From: Candidatus Gastranaerophilales bacterium
Lineage (GTDB): Bacteria; Cyanobacteriota; Vampirovibrionia; Gastranaerophilales; Gastranaerophilaceae
DNA length: 64,000 bases
Reading direction: 5' to 3'
NCBI GenBank assembly: GCA_944324255.1
Contig: CALUVM010000001.1
Location: 1-64,000 of the forward strand
A program made the position numbers and the translations under genes. Under the pieces are notes generated by a model, which saw only the letters and a list, made by a program, of their open reading frames with translations, was not told the origin of the DNA and did no database searches. Positions 43,639 to 52,461 of this stretch are shown piece by piece; position 1 is the first letter of the stretch; every line of letters starts with the position of its first letter.

Positions 43639-43667
43639 ATTTAACCTTTTTTTTTTCTATCTGTCAA
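43639..43667 (-). promoter_or_regulatory. Promoter of the exported protein gene
   Basis: Minus-strand TTGACA (complement of 43662-43667), 17-base spacer, TTAAAT (complement of 43639-43644), ending 9 bases before the ATG. Near-leaderless. Confidence 0.6.
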
Positions 43668-43761
43668 TAAATTAAATAGAGTTCTTCTTAATTTTTATTA
43701 ACAACCTCTTGTTTTAACTGTTTTTTGCTGTCAAAATAGTTAGAACAAGGGGAGGTTATTC

Positions 43762-45162
43762 ATGCCGGCAGCTTATACAACCAGACAGAAAAAATCAAAC
43801 CAGCAGGGGGAACTTTCGCAGCTGATGCCTCAAAATATTGATGCAGAAGAAGCGATTCTCGGTGCTATTCTTGTAAGTCCTGCCTGCATGAACAGAGTAG
43901 TTGAACATTTAAAACCCGAGTCTTTTTATAAACCTGCTCACAGGTATGTATATGAAGCAATGCTTCAGCTTTATAACGGTGAAGATAAGATTGATATTGT
44001 ATCTGTTTCCGATGTTTTGAATGTTAATCAAAAACTCGAACTTGTCGGCGGGCGTGCCTTTATAAATGACTTGAGTTATAAAACCATAACTACTACCAAC
44101 GTTGAATATTATGCGAAAATAGTTCAAGAAAAAGCTATAAAAAGAGCTTTGATAGATGCCGGTTCTGAAATTGTTAATACTGGTTATGATTTAAATCCGA
44201 TTGAAGAATCTCTGGAAACTGCTGAGAAATTGATTTTTGATATCGCTTCTCAAAAAGCATCAAAAGCTTTAAGCCCGATCAAAGATCTTGTGTATGATAC
44301 ATATGCAAAAATTGAAGAAAGATATAATAATAAAGATACATTAACAGGTGTTCCGACAGCTTTCTATGATTTGGATACAATTACAAACGGGCTTCAAAAG
44401 TCAGATTTAGTAATACTTGCAGCCCGTCCTGCAATGGGTAAAACCTCATTTGCGCTCAACATAGCACAAAATGTTGCTCTGAAAGCCAATGTTCCTGTTG
44501 CCATATTTTCTCTTGAAATGTCAAAAGAACAGCTTGTTCAAAGATTATTATGCTCTGAAGCCGAAGTTGATACTCAGAGATTAAAAACCGGTAATATGCA
44601 GTCAAAAGACTGGGAAAAATTAGCTGTAGCAATGGACAAATTTTCTCAGGCACCTATTTATATTGATGATACCGCCGGGGTTACAATAACGGATTTGAGA
44701 GCAAAATGCAGACGTCTTGCAATGGCTGAGAAAAAACTCGGATTAATTGTAATAGACTATTTGCAGCTTATTGAAGGTACTGGAAGAGAAGACCGTATGC
44801 AGCAGATTTCAAGTATTTCAAGAGGTTTGAAGATTCTTGCTAAAGAATTGAATGTTCCGATTATTGCACTTTCGCAGCTATCCCGTGCTGTTGAAGGCAG
44901 AACTGATAAACGTCCTATGCTTTCTGATTTAAGAGAATCCGGTTCTATCGAGCAGGATGCAGATATTGTTGTATTTATTTATCGTGATGAATATTATAAA
45001 AATAATAACGATGAAGAAGAAATGTCAGAAAAAGCAGCAAATAAAGGTGAGGCTGAAATTATCATTGCAAAACACAGAAACGGCCCTGTCGGTACTGTAA
45101 AACTTCTGTTCCAGAGCAATATTACCAAATTTAAAAACCCTATTAAAACTGATGTATTTTAG
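43762..45162 (+). CDS. dnaB: Replicative DNA helicase DnaB
   Basis: DnaB unwinds DNA at the fork. The 466-residue protein has the N-terminal domain (PQNIDAEEAILGAIL), the linker, and a RecA-like domain with Walker A ARPAMGKTSFALN, IFSLEMSKEQLV, IVIDYLQLI and QLSRAVEGRTDKRPMLSDLRESG. No intein is present. GGGGAGGT precedes the ATG. mntP follows 8 bases after the stop. Confidence 0.96.
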   Translation: MPAAYTTRQKKSNQQGELSQLMPQNIDAEEAILGAILVSPACMNRVVEHLKPESFYKPAHRYVYEAMLQLYNGEDKIDIVSVSDVLNVNQKLELVGGRAFINDLSYKTITTTNVEYYAKIVQEKAIKRALIDAGSEIVNTGYDLNPIEESLETAEKLIFDIASQKASKALSPIKDLVYDTYAKIEERYNNKDTLTGVPTAFYDLDTITNGLQKSDLVILAARPAMGKTSFALNIAQNVALKANVPVAIFSLEMSKEQLVQRLLCSEAEVDTQRLKTGNMQSKDWEKLAVAMDKFSQAPIYIDDTAGVTITDLRAKCRRLAMAEKKLGLIVIDYLQLIEGTGREDRMQQISSISRGLKILAKELNVPIIALSQLSRAVEGRTDKRPMLSDLRESGSIEQDADIVVFIYRDEYYKNNNDEEEMSEKAANKGEAEIIIAKHRNGPVGTVKLLFQSNITKFKNPIKTDVF

Positions 45163-45170
45163 AGGTTTGA

Positions 45171-45713
45171 ATGTCCTATATTGAAATAATACTTTTAGCT
45201 TTAGCTTTGTCCGTTGATGCTTGTGTTGTGTCATTTTCTTACGGGCTTGTTTCTCATAATATGCGGGCAAGAAATTCAATGCTGTTAGCTCTTTTTACAG
45301 GAGTTTTTCAAGGTATAATGCCTGTTATCGGTTATTTTCTTACCGGAATTGTGAAATCGTATATTGAACCTTATTCGGGACTTCTAATTTTTATTATATT
45401 TTGTTATTTAGGTGTAAAGTTTATAAAAGAAGCTTTTGAAGAGAAAAAACTTCAGAATCCAACCTGTTTAGGAGCAGGATGTTTATTGCTTGTCGGGGTT
45501 GCAACAAGTATTGATGCTTTTTCTGCCGGAATCTCTCTTTCACTTCTGGGAAATAAAATCCTAAAACCGGCAGTCTTAATTGCTGCGGTAACTTTTATAA
45601 ATTCGCACCTTGGTTTCTGGTTTGGCGGCAAGTTTAAAAATATTCCGTCCCGCCCGCTTGAAGTAACTGCAGGTTTAATACTTGTAGGGTTGGGTATAAA
45701 AGCTGTATTATGA
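45171..45713 (+). CDS. mntP: Manganese efflux pump MntP
   Basis: A 180-residue, six-helix membrane protein of the MntP family that exports Mn2+. Conserved acidic membrane residues are seen in ALALSVDACVVSFSYG and GVATSIDAFSAGISL. AGAGGT precedes the ATG. The purL-like gene overlaps by 4 bases (ATGA). I see no yybP-ykoY riboswitch upstream, because dnaB ends only 8 bases before. Confidence 0.92.
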   Translation: MSYIEIILLALALSVDACVVSFSYGLVSHNMRARNSMLLALFTGVFQGIMPVIGYFLTGIVKSYIEPYSGLLIFIIFCYLGVKFIKEAFEEKKLQNPTCLGAGCLLLVGVATSIDAFSAGISLSLLGNKILKPAVLIAAVTFINSHLGFWFGGKFKNIPSRPLEVTAGLILVGLGIKAVL

Positions 45714-47212
45714 TAAGTTATGTAGAAAAAAAACTGAACAGAAATTTAAATGAGTTTGAAAAAGCTCTTTTTAGTGCAACATATTCGGAACATTGCGGGT
45801 ATTTGCATTCAAGAAAACTCTTAAATACTCTTTACAGGCAGGGTTCTGTCTATTATAAAGAGAACGCAGGAGGGTTCAGACTCGGGAACCATGCGATACT
45901 TTTTAAGATGGAATCACATAATCATCCTTGTGCAGTTGAACCTTTTAATGGTGCAGCCACCGGAATAGGCGGAATTATAAGAGATGTACTTGCTATGAAT
46001 GCGGAACCTGTTGCCCTTTGTAATTCTTTGAAATTTGGTGATAATGAAAGAATTAAAAAAGGTGTTGTTGAAGGGATTTCGTTTTACGGTAACTGTATCG
46101 GGGTTCCGACTGTTTCAACAGAAGTTTTGTATGATAAATCTTATACTTTCAATCCGCTTGTAAATGTCACGGCTGTTGGTTTGGCAAAGTTTGAGGATAT
46201 TGTTACTTCTTCTTGTGCAAAACCCGGTCAAAAACTATTACTTGCAGGTTCTGCAACAATGAAGGACGGGCTTGGCGGTGCGGCTTTTGCTTCAAAGAAT
46301 CTTAAAAATGATAAAGATGACAAGCTTTCTATCCAGATAGCTAATCCTTTTATGAAAAAGAAACTTATAGAGGCTACTCTTGAAATATTCAGGCGAAAAC
46401 TGGTTGTATGTGCTCAAGATTGCGGTGCTGCCGGAATATTATCTTCAACGAGTGAAATAGCATACAAAAGCGGAGCAGGAGTTCATCTGGAGCTTGCGAA
46501 TCTGCATATAGGCGATTCATCAATATTGCCGGAAGAGATGCTGCTTTCCGAAACTCAGGAGAGAATGCTTTTTTCAGCAGATGAAAAAAATATCTCCGAA
46601 ATAAAGGCGATACTGGATAAGTATCAGATAGAGGTTTCAATTATTGGGGATGTTATTTCTGAAAAAGTTTACAAGGTATATTATAAAGGCAGGCTTTGCG
46701 GAGCGGTTCCGACAGATATCCTTGTTACGCCTCCGGATGTTGAAATTGATTTTTCCGGTGATTTATCGGATTTTAAAGGTGAAAAGATTAAGGATATAAA
46801 TTCTGAAGAAATTTTTGAACAATACGATTCAACTGTAGGTGCAAGAACTCTGCTGGAACCGTACGAAAATCCTAATTATAATGAGCTTTTAATAAGGGAA
46901 GAGAATACCTCTGTTTGCATTTATACTTTTTCTTCCGTAAACGGCGGAACTTACGAGGTATTAAAAGATGCAGTAAGTTTTATTAACCGGCATGGATATA
47001 ATCCAAAGGGGATTACAAATTGTCTTAATTTCCCTAATCCTGAACATGCTCCGACTATGCTTAAATTTAAGAAAACAATCGACGATATAAATAAAGCATG
47101 TTATGAATTTAAACTCCCTGTTTGTTCCGGAAATGTATCTTTTTATAATGAAGCAGAATACTATAAAATCAAACCCTCAGCTTCTTTTACACTTATCGGG
47201 GTAAAAAAATAA
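45710..47212 (+). CDS. Phosphoribosylformylglycinamidine synthase II-like, C-terminally short
   Basis: The N-terminal half matches PurL: the catalytic SEHC motif (ATYSEHCGYLHS), ESHNHPCAVEPFNGAATGIGGIIRDV, GNCIGIPTV-like GNCIGVPTVSTE and AQDCGAAGILSSTSE. The protein stops at 500 residues, within the second AIRS domain just after SGNVSFYNE, so it lacks the C-terminal part of normal PurL (about 600-740). The second half is also divergent. It is either a minimal PurL or a changed paralogue. No purS or purQ is near. It overlaps mntP by 4 bases. Confidence 0.8.
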   Translation: MISYVEKKLNRNLNEFEKALFSATYSEHCGYLHSRKLLNTLYRQGSVYYKENAGGFRLGNHAILFKMESHNHPCAVEPFNGAATGIGGIIRDVLAMNAEPVALCNSLKFGDNERIKKGVVEGISFYGNCIGVPTVSTEVLYDKSYTFNPLVNVTAVGLAKFEDIVTSSCAKPGQKLLLAGSATMKDGLGGAAFASKNLKNDKDDKLSIQIANPFMKKKLIEATLEIFRRKLVVCAQDCGAAGILSSTSEIAYKSGAGVHLELANLHIGDSSILPEEMLLSETQERMLFSADEKNISEIKAILDKYQIEVSIIGDVISEKVYKVYYKGRLCGAVPTDILVTPPDVEIDFSGDLSDFKGEKIKDINSEEIFEQYDSTVGARTLLEPYENPNYNELLIREENTSVCIYTFSSVNGGTYEVLKDAVSFINRHGYNPKGITNCLNFPNPEHAPTMLKFKKTIDDINKACYEFKLPVCSGNVSFYNEAEYYKIKPSASFTLIGVKK

Positions 47213-47238
47213 ATCTGTTAAATTCTCCAATTCTCTTA

Positions 47239-47267
47239 TTGCAAAAAAAGATGGTGTGTGATAAAAT
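47239..47267 (+). promoter_or_regulatory. Promoter of the unknown-ribF-formyltransferase operon
   Basis: TTGCAA (47239-47244), 17-base spacer and TAAAAT (47262-47267), followed by an AAAGGGG ribosome site before the ATG at 47289. Confidence 0.5.
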
Positions 47268-47288
47268 TTTCATAAGAAAGGGGTGAAT

Positions 47289-47513
47289 ATGCTAGTTTCT
47301 GCAATATCTGCTAACAGTGTAAAAGCAGTCAATTTAAACTCAAAAAGATCAGAGAATATTGGAGATACTGCATTTAATTCTTTAAACACCTATTCTAATG
47401 CCAAAAGATCGTATATAACTGATAATTCCAGACAGGTTTTTGATTCTATCAACCAGTGGAAACATTTCTGTGAGAAAAAAGTTATCGGGGAAAAACTTAA
47501 CGTTTTAGCATAG
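47289..47513 (+). CDS. Small protein of unknown function (74 aa)
   Basis: I do not recognise it. Its Ser/Asn-rich N-terminus (SAISANSVKAVNLNSKRS) seems disordered, and the C-terminal third (RQVFDSINQWKHFCEKKVIGEKL) is probably a helix. The ATG at 47289 has AAAGGGG upstream; a GTG at 47283 is less likely. It lies 7 bases before ribF on the same strand, so it is likely translated from the same mRNA. Confidence 0.65.
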   Translation: MLVSAISANSVKAVNLNSKRSENIGDTAFNSLNTYSNAKRSYITDNSRQVFDSINQWKHFCEKKVIGEKLNVLA

Positions 47514-47520
47514 TTTTGTT

Positions 47521-48375
47521 ATGAAAAGTGTTTGTCTGATTTTGGGCTTTTTTGACGGTGTGCATAAAGGGCACAGCTCTGTTATTTCTTCAGCTGTAGA
47601 TTTTGCAAGGCAAAATTCTTCCCGAACAGTTTTAATTACATTTAGAACTTCTCCGGCAGTGTATTTTAATTCAAAGGTTGAGTATATATATCCCAGAGAG
47701 GTTTCATATAATATTATAAAAAAACTCGGTGTAGACTATATTGTTGAAAAAGATTTCTCTGAATTAGTTAATATTACAGCACAAGATTATCTTAAATCTT
47801 TGTTTGCCGATTTTACCCCGATATCAATATCAACAGGATTCAACCATACATTCGGACACAACAGAGAAGGCAATGCAGAGTTTTTAAAAAAATATCAGGA
47901 CGAATATAATTATAAATATTTTTGTGCTCCGGCATATTATTCGGAAAACGAGGTAGTATCATCTACTCTTATAAAAAAATATTTAAAGGCAGGAAATTTG
48001 ATAAGAGTTAACGAGATGCTTACAGAACCTTATACAATAGAATCTGAAGTAGTTCACGGTCAGAAACTCGGCAGAAAACTGGGCTTTCCTACTGCTAATA
48101 TGATGTATCCGGCAGATTGTGTAAAGATTCCGCACGGGGTTTATCTAGTTTCTACGTCTTTTGGAAAAGGTGTTCTAAACTGGGGGGTAAAACCGACCCT
48201 TGACAGTAAGTCAGAGGTATTGGAGGTTCATATTCCCGGGTTTGAAAAGAATATTTACGGAGAAAAACTTAAGATTCAAATCTTAAAAAAGATTCGTGAC
48301 GAGAAAAAATTTAGTTCTCTTGATGAGCTGAAAGAACAAATAAATAAGGATGTTAAAGAATGCTTAGAGTTGTAA
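47521..48375 (+). CDS. ribF: Bifunctional riboflavin kinase/FAD synthetase
   Basis: RibF makes FMN and FAD from riboflavin. The 284-residue protein has the nucleotidyltransferase motif GFFDGVHKGH, GFNHTFGHNREG and SSTLIKKYL, then the C-terminal kinase motif GQKLGRKLGFPTANM and LNWGVKPT. The first motif has Phe where Asn is usual. There is no clear ribosome site. It overlaps the formyltransferase by 16 bases. Confidence 0.93.
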   Translation: MKSVCLILGFFDGVHKGHSSVISSAVDFARQNSSRTVLITFRTSPAVYFNSKVEYIYPREVSYNIIKKLGVDYIVEKDFSELVNITAQDYLKSLFADFTPISISTGFNHTFGHNREGNAEFLKKYQDEYNYKYFCAPAYYSENEVVSSTLIKKYLKAGNLIRVNEMLTEPYTIESEVVHGQKLGRKLGFPTANMMYPADCVKIPHGVYLVSTSFGKGVLNWGVKPTLDSKSEVLEVHIPGFEKNIYGEKLKIQILKKIRDEKKFSSLDELKEQINKDVKECLEL

Positions 48376-49322
48376 TAATAGGATACGGTGAAATGTTTAC
48401 AAATCTTATTGCGGCAGCTCTTGATGCTGAATGTAATATTGTTGGAGTCTTGCGAAGAGAAACCGTTAAATACCACCCTGTAATAAGAAAACTGAAAGAT
48501 ATTTTTTGCCCATCTCTTGAGTACAATTATATAAGAAGTTATAAATTACCTGAAATATATACTACTAAAGGGGTAAACAGCCCTGAATTTAAAAAAGCGA
48601 TGCTAAAACTTAATCCGGATATTATACTTGTAGGCTCATGGGGTGAAAAAATAAAAAAAGAAATTTATGACTTGCCTAAAATTGCTTCAATTAATGCTCA
48701 TCCGTCGCTTTTACCCAAATATAGGGGTCCAAATCCGTATTTTTGGACAATAAGGAATCAGGAACAAGTAAGCGGCATAACTTTCCATCTTATTGACAGC
48801 GGCTATGATACAGGAGCAATTTTAGCTCAGGAAGAAGTTAAAATCTACCCTTCCGATACGGGTGAAACGCTTAAGCAGCGGACCGTTTTAACTGCCAGAG
48901 GGGTTGCATGCGAACTCTTAAAGGCTTTAAGCGAGGACATAATAATTCCGCTGCAGCAAAGAGAGGATAAAGCGTCATACTATTCTTATCCGGAGGGCTT
49001 GGAGCTGGATTTTAAAAAAACTGCAGAAGAAAATTATGCAATTATTCGGGGAATACATCCATGGGGAAGAGCTTATTTCTTTCACAAGACAACTCCGTTT
49101 GCCCCGAAGGCAGTGTCTACATATATTGAAGACAATGATTCAATTTACACTGATGCCGGCAGAATAACGAATGTTAATACTAAATCTAAAACTATTTCTG
49201 TTTTGTGCGGAAATAACAAAATCCTGAGAATGAGTGATATAGATTTATATAACAGATTTGACCGTCCGTTTACGAGAAATTATATAAGTCTTGATGTAAA
49301 GGAAGGCGATTTTATTCTTTAG
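48360..49322 (+). CDS. Formyltransferase, methionyl-tRNA formyltransferase-like
   Basis: A 320-residue protein of the formyltransferase family. The catalytic Asn-His-Asp pattern is visible as INAHPSLLPKYRGPNP and HLIDSGYDTGAIL. C-terminal FMT_C-like residues are weak. Canonical Fmt has an SLLP-RYRGA(A) loop; here it is KYRGPNPYFW, which also resembles sugar-nucleotide formyltransferases. It could be the cell's fmt or a specialised paralogue. It overlaps ribF by 16 bases and the convergent aroB by 11. Confidence 0.8.
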   Translation: MLRVVIIGYGEMFTNLIAAALDAECNIVGVLRRETVKYHPVIRKLKDIFCPSLEYNYIRSYKLPEIYTTKGVNSPEFKKAMLKLNPDIILVGSWGEKIKKEIYDLPKIASINAHPSLLPKYRGPNPYFWTIRNQEQVSGITFHLIDSGYDTGAILAQEEVKIYPSDTGETLKQRTVLTARGVACELLKALSEDIIIPLQQREDKASYYSYPEGLELDFKKTAEENYAIIRGIHPWGRAYFFHKTTPFAPKAVSTYIEDNDSIYTDAGRITNVNTKSKTISVLCGNNKILRMSDIDLYNRFDRPFTRNYISLDVKEGDFIL

Positions 49323-50394
49323 TTTGAAACATTTGAAAAACTTCATCTTCGGTTAATTTAAGTTCTTGAACCCGTTTTTTATCGGAAGGAATTATAAAAG
49401 TAATTTTGCCGTCTGCAGCTTTTTTATCTCTGCGCATGATAGATATTAAATCTTCCGGAGAATATTTAAAGGTTTCTTCTTTAAATCCGTATTTATTCAA
49501 TAGTTCGGAAGAAAGCCTATAGTAAGAATAAGATATCATTTCTTTAGAATATGCCCATCTCAATACAAAGAATATTCCCTGAATAACGGCTTCTCCATGG
49601 GTGTATTTGCGGTATCTGGTAATCGTTTCAAGGGCATGGGCAAGAGTATGTCCGAGATTTAGAATCTTTCTTAATCCGGATTCTTTTTCATCTTCTCTTA
49701 CTACGGAAATTTTGAGATTTAAGCAGTATTCAATAATTCTCATAATTGTTAACGGTTCTTGTTCAAAAACCTTTTCACAACCGAGGGTTAAATATTCAAA
49801 TAAAAAGAGTGAATGTTTATACCCGCAGTTATCTTCAATGAAAGCGTATTTAAGAACTTCTCCCAGTCCGGATTTGAACTGCTTTTTATCCAGAGTTTTA
49901 AGAAAATTTATATTTATAAATACAGCTTTAGGCTGATAAAAAGAACCGATAAGATTTTTTGCGTCTTTCAGGTCAATAGCGGTTTTCCCGCCTACTGACG
50001 AGTCAACCATTGAAAGAAGTGTTGTTGGAATTTGAATGTAGTCAATTCCTCTCATATAAGTAGAAGCGGCAAAACCTGTAATATCACCTATAACCCCTCC
50101 CCCGAGAGCAATTAAAACATCTTTCCTTGTAAGCCCGAGTTCTTCAGCTTTCTTAATGATTTTTAAATAATTTTTAAAATTCTTCTCTTTTTCTCCGTCA
50201 TTAAGAATAAGAACCTCCTGCGGATTCAGCTCTAATTCTTGAGAGTATAATTTATAAACCTTTTTTGATACAACAAATAATCTTTTCTGCGTTTTTGTAA
50301 AAGAATCAACTGTTTCTTTAAGTGCAGAAAATTTTTCGTCAGAAATGGTAATAAGATATTCGTTTTTTAACGGTACGTTAAGAATTTGTCGCAT
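49312..50394 (-). CDS. aroB: 3-dehydroquinate synthase
   Basis: AroB makes 3-dehydroquinate from DAHP, the second shikimate step. The 360-residue protein shows ALGGGVIGDITGFAASTYMRGI, PTTLLSMVDSSVGGKTAID and the zinc ligands in NLGHTLAHALE and TRYRKYTHGEAV. It overlaps aroK by 17 bases, and is last in aroC-aroK-aroB. Confidence 0.95.
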   Translation of the reverse strand: MRQILNVPLKNEYLITISDEKFSALKETVDSFTKTQKRLFVVSKKVYKLYSQELELNPQEVLILNDGEKEKNFKNYLKIIKKAEELGLTRKDVLIALGGGVIGDITGFAASTYMRGIDYIQIPTTLLSMVDSSVGGKTAIDLKDAKNLIGSFYQPKAVFININFLKTLDKKQFKSGLGEVLKYAFIEDNCGYKHSLFLFEYLTLGCEKVFEQEPLTIMRIIEYCLNLKISVVREDEKESGLRKILNLGHTLAHALETITRYRKYTHGEAVIQGIFFVLRWAYSKEMISYSYYRLSSELLNKYGFKEETFKYSPEDLISIMRRDKKAADGKITFIIPSDKKRVQELKLTEDEVFQMFQTKE

Positions 50395-50896
50395 TTATAC
50401 TTCCTAATATAAAGTTTACTGTTTCTTCTTCGCTTAAGGAACTTGTATCAATAATACAGTGCGCTTTTTGATAGTTTTCTTCACGTTTTTTTAAGAGTTT
50501 AGACAGGACTTCCCGCGGATTTTCTGTTTGCAGAAGAGGTCTTGCAGAATCCTCTGATAATCTATAATATAATACATCAAGGTCAGATTTCAAATAAAAA
50601 ACTTTTCCGAAATTTAAAAGTGTCGCTCTGTTATCAGGGTTTTCAAAAGCTCCGCCGCCAATAGATATAATTTTATTTTTACCGGTACATACAAGCTTTA
50701 TTGTATCATATTCCAGTTTCCTGAAATAGTCTTCCGAGTATTTAGAGAAAATTTCATATATTTTTAATCCGGAGGTCTTTTCAATCACGGCATCTGTATC
50801 TATAAAAGTATAGATTGGTAATTTTTCCGCAAGCAGACTTCCGATTGTAGTTTTTCCCGAGCAAGGCATTCCTACCAGCACAATATTATGATTCAT
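50378..50896 (-). CDS. aroK: Shikimate kinase
   Basis: AroK phosphorylates shikimate. The 172-residue protein has the P-loop GMPCSGKTTIGSLL, FIDTDAVIEK, and the substrate segments FRKLE and SIGGGAFENP. It overlaps aroC by 11 bases and aroB by 17, so the three enzymes are translationally coupled. Confidence 0.95.
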   Translation of the reverse strand: MNHNIVLVGMPCSGKTTIGSLLAEKLPIYTFIDTDAVIEKTSGLKIYEIFSKYSEDYFRKLEYDTIKLVCTGKNKIISIGGGAFENPDNRATLLNFGKVFYLKSDLDVLYYRLSEDSARPLLQTENPREVLSKLLKKREENYQKAHCIIDTSSLSEEETVNFILGSINATNS

Positions 50897-52055
50897 AGTG
50901 TGCCTTCATCTCCACAAAATTATCTCCGCCGACTTTTGCTAGGAATTCATCTGCCAGGATAATGGCAACACGAGCTTCTGCAACAACGGAACAGGCAGGC
51001 ACCGCACAAACATCTGATCTCTCGAAATGTGCACTTGCAGGCTGCATATCTTTTAAATCAACAGTAGCTAGAGATTTTCTCATTGTCGGAATAGGTTTCA
51101 TTGTCCCTTTTACGACAAGGGCCTCTCCGTTAGTCATTCCGCCTTCAATTCCACCGGCGTTGTTAGTTTTGCGGTAAATTTCTTTATTTTTTACAAAAAT
51201 CTCATCATGCATTTGTGAACCTGGAAGAGAGGCTGCATCTACTCCAGCACCTATTTCTACAGCTTTAACTCCGGGTATGCTCATAACTGCCTGTGCTAAT
51301 CTCCCGTCTAAGGTCATATCCCAGTGGACATAGGAACCCAGACCGATAGGCAGATTCCCGAATATAACTTCAAATTTTCCGCCTAAAGTATCTCCCGCTT
51401 GAGCAGCTTCATCTATTGCATTTCTCATTCTGTCAGCAGTTAAGTCATCTGCACATCTTACGTCTGATTTCTCTGCTTTCTCTTTTATAAGTGTATATGT
51501 TTTTGGATAAAAATCCAGTTTAACTCTGCCTATTTGAACAACGTGAGAGAAACCTGTTATTCCGAAAGATTTCAATATCTGTTTAGCAACCGAGCCGACT
51601 GCAACTTCAATAGCGGTTTTTCTGGCACTTGATCTCTCAAGCACATCTCTTAAGTCGGTATGATTATATTTTATAGAGCCTGCATAATCAGCATGCCCCG
51701 GACGGACTTTTGTAAAAGACTTATCTTCAATTTTTTTGAGCATTTCTTCTGTCGGGTATTCGTATTTTTCAACCGGCATAACATCCTGCCAGTTAATATA
51801 ATCACTGTTCTTGATTTCAAGACAAATAGGAGCTCCGGTAGTTTTGCCGAAACGAACTCCTGATTTTATTTCGACAGTATCTTTTTCAATTTGCATCCTT
51901 CCGCCTCTGCCATATCCAATCTGGCGGCGTGCAAGATCTTCGTTTATTATTTCAGCTTTTATTCTAATTCCGGCAGGAACACCTTCAATAATTGCATTAA
52001 GGCATTTACCATGGCTCTCTCCGGAAGTTAAAAATCTAAATCTTTTCATAGTCAT
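50886..52055 (-). CDS. aroC: Chorismate synthase
   Basis: AroC converts EPSP to chorismate using reduced FMN. The 389-residue protein has the family patterns TSGESHGKCL, RRQIGYGRGGRMQIEKD, RPGHADYAG, RSSARKT and GGISNG-type GGMTNGEALVV. The ATG at 52055 follows a TATAAT by 6 bases without a ribosome site, which predicts a leaderless mRNA; an ATG two codons later is the alternative. aroA, aroE and aroD are not here. Confidence 0.95.
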   Translation of the reverse strand: MTMKRFRFLTSGESHGKCLNAIIEGVPAGIRIKAEIINEDLARRQIGYGRGGRMQIEKDTVEIKSGVRFGKTTGAPICLEIKNSDYINWQDVMPVEKYEYPTEEMLKKIEDKSFTKVRPGHADYAGSIKYNHTDLRDVLERSSARKTAIEVAVGSVAKQILKSFGITGFSHVVQIGRVKLDFYPKTYTLIKEKAEKSDVRCADDLTADRMRNAIDEAAQAGDTLGGKFEVIFGNLPIGLGSYVHWDMTLDGRLAQAVMSIPGVKAVEIGAGVDAASLPGSQMHDEIFVKNKEIYRKTNNAGGIEGGMTNGEALVVKGTMKPIPTMRKSLATVDLKDMQPASAHFERSDVCAVPACSVVAEARVAIILADEFLAKVGGDNFVEMKAHYES

Positions 52056-52061
52056 ACCAGT

Positions 52062-52090
52062 ATTATATAAAATAAAAATTTTTTATACAA
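52062..52090 (-). promoter_or_regulatory. aroC-aroK-aroB promoter predicting a leaderless transcript
   Basis: Minus-strand TTGTAT (complement of 52085-52090), 17-base spacer, TATAAT (complement of 52062-52067), then ACTGGT and the ATG. It begins right after the terminator of the upstream gene. Confidence 0.65.
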
Positions 52091-52091
52091 C

Positions 52092-52120
52092 AAAAGACGC
52101 CGGCAAAACCGGCGTCTTTT
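52092..52120 (-). terminator. Terminator of the ispG unit
   Basis: Perfect 12-bp GC-rich stem (52092-52103 with 52109-52120), CAAAA loop, with A- and T-runs at the ends. Downstream of the small exported protein on the minus strand. Confidence 0.9.
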
Positions 52121-52135
52121 ACAAAAACTTTTATA

Positions 52136-52450
52136 TTATAAATCTGATAATGAAGGGGATGGATTAATATCATGATGTAATCTGTCAACTCCATCAATCC
52201 CCGGATCTAAATACGCATAAAATTTTCTGCAAGCTCTTACAAACTTATTTTGGTTCTTTTCATATAACGGTTCAATAGGTTTTCCGGCTGCTCTGCTTTT
52301 AAGCATGAAAACATCTTCAGCTGTTAACTGAGAATATCCTTGATTAATCATGTATTCCGGATCTGTTGTTTGTTCAGGTGTTACTGCAGCCATTGCTGAA
52401 CCTGATAAAAAGGCAATTACAGCCAAACTTAATAATAAATTTCTTTTCAT
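52136..52450 (-). CDS. Small exported protein of unknown function (104 aa)
   Basis: A signal peptide (MKRNLLLSLAVIAFLSGSAMA) precedes an 83-residue mature part without recognised motifs. It has one cysteine, a basic-aromatic patch (NKFVRACRKFYAYLD), and a Ser/Pro tail. The ATG at 52450 is taken as start; an ATG three codons earlier overlaps the ispG end region. It follows ispG directly and shares its terminator, but no functional link is evident. Confidence 0.75.
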   Translation of the reverse strand: MKRNLLLSLAVIAFLSGSAMAAVTPEQTTDPEYMINQGYSQLTAEDVFMLKSRAAGKPIEPLYEKNQNKFVRACRKFYAYLDPGIDGVDRLHHDINPSPSLSDL

Positions 52451-52461
52451 AGCACCCATTC

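Noticed and set aside
47205-47288. Frameshift explaining the short PurL-like protein
   Set aside because: There is an A-run at the stop, but no frame after it continues with PurL-like sequence, and the next 76 bases hold a promoter and ribosome site for the following gene.
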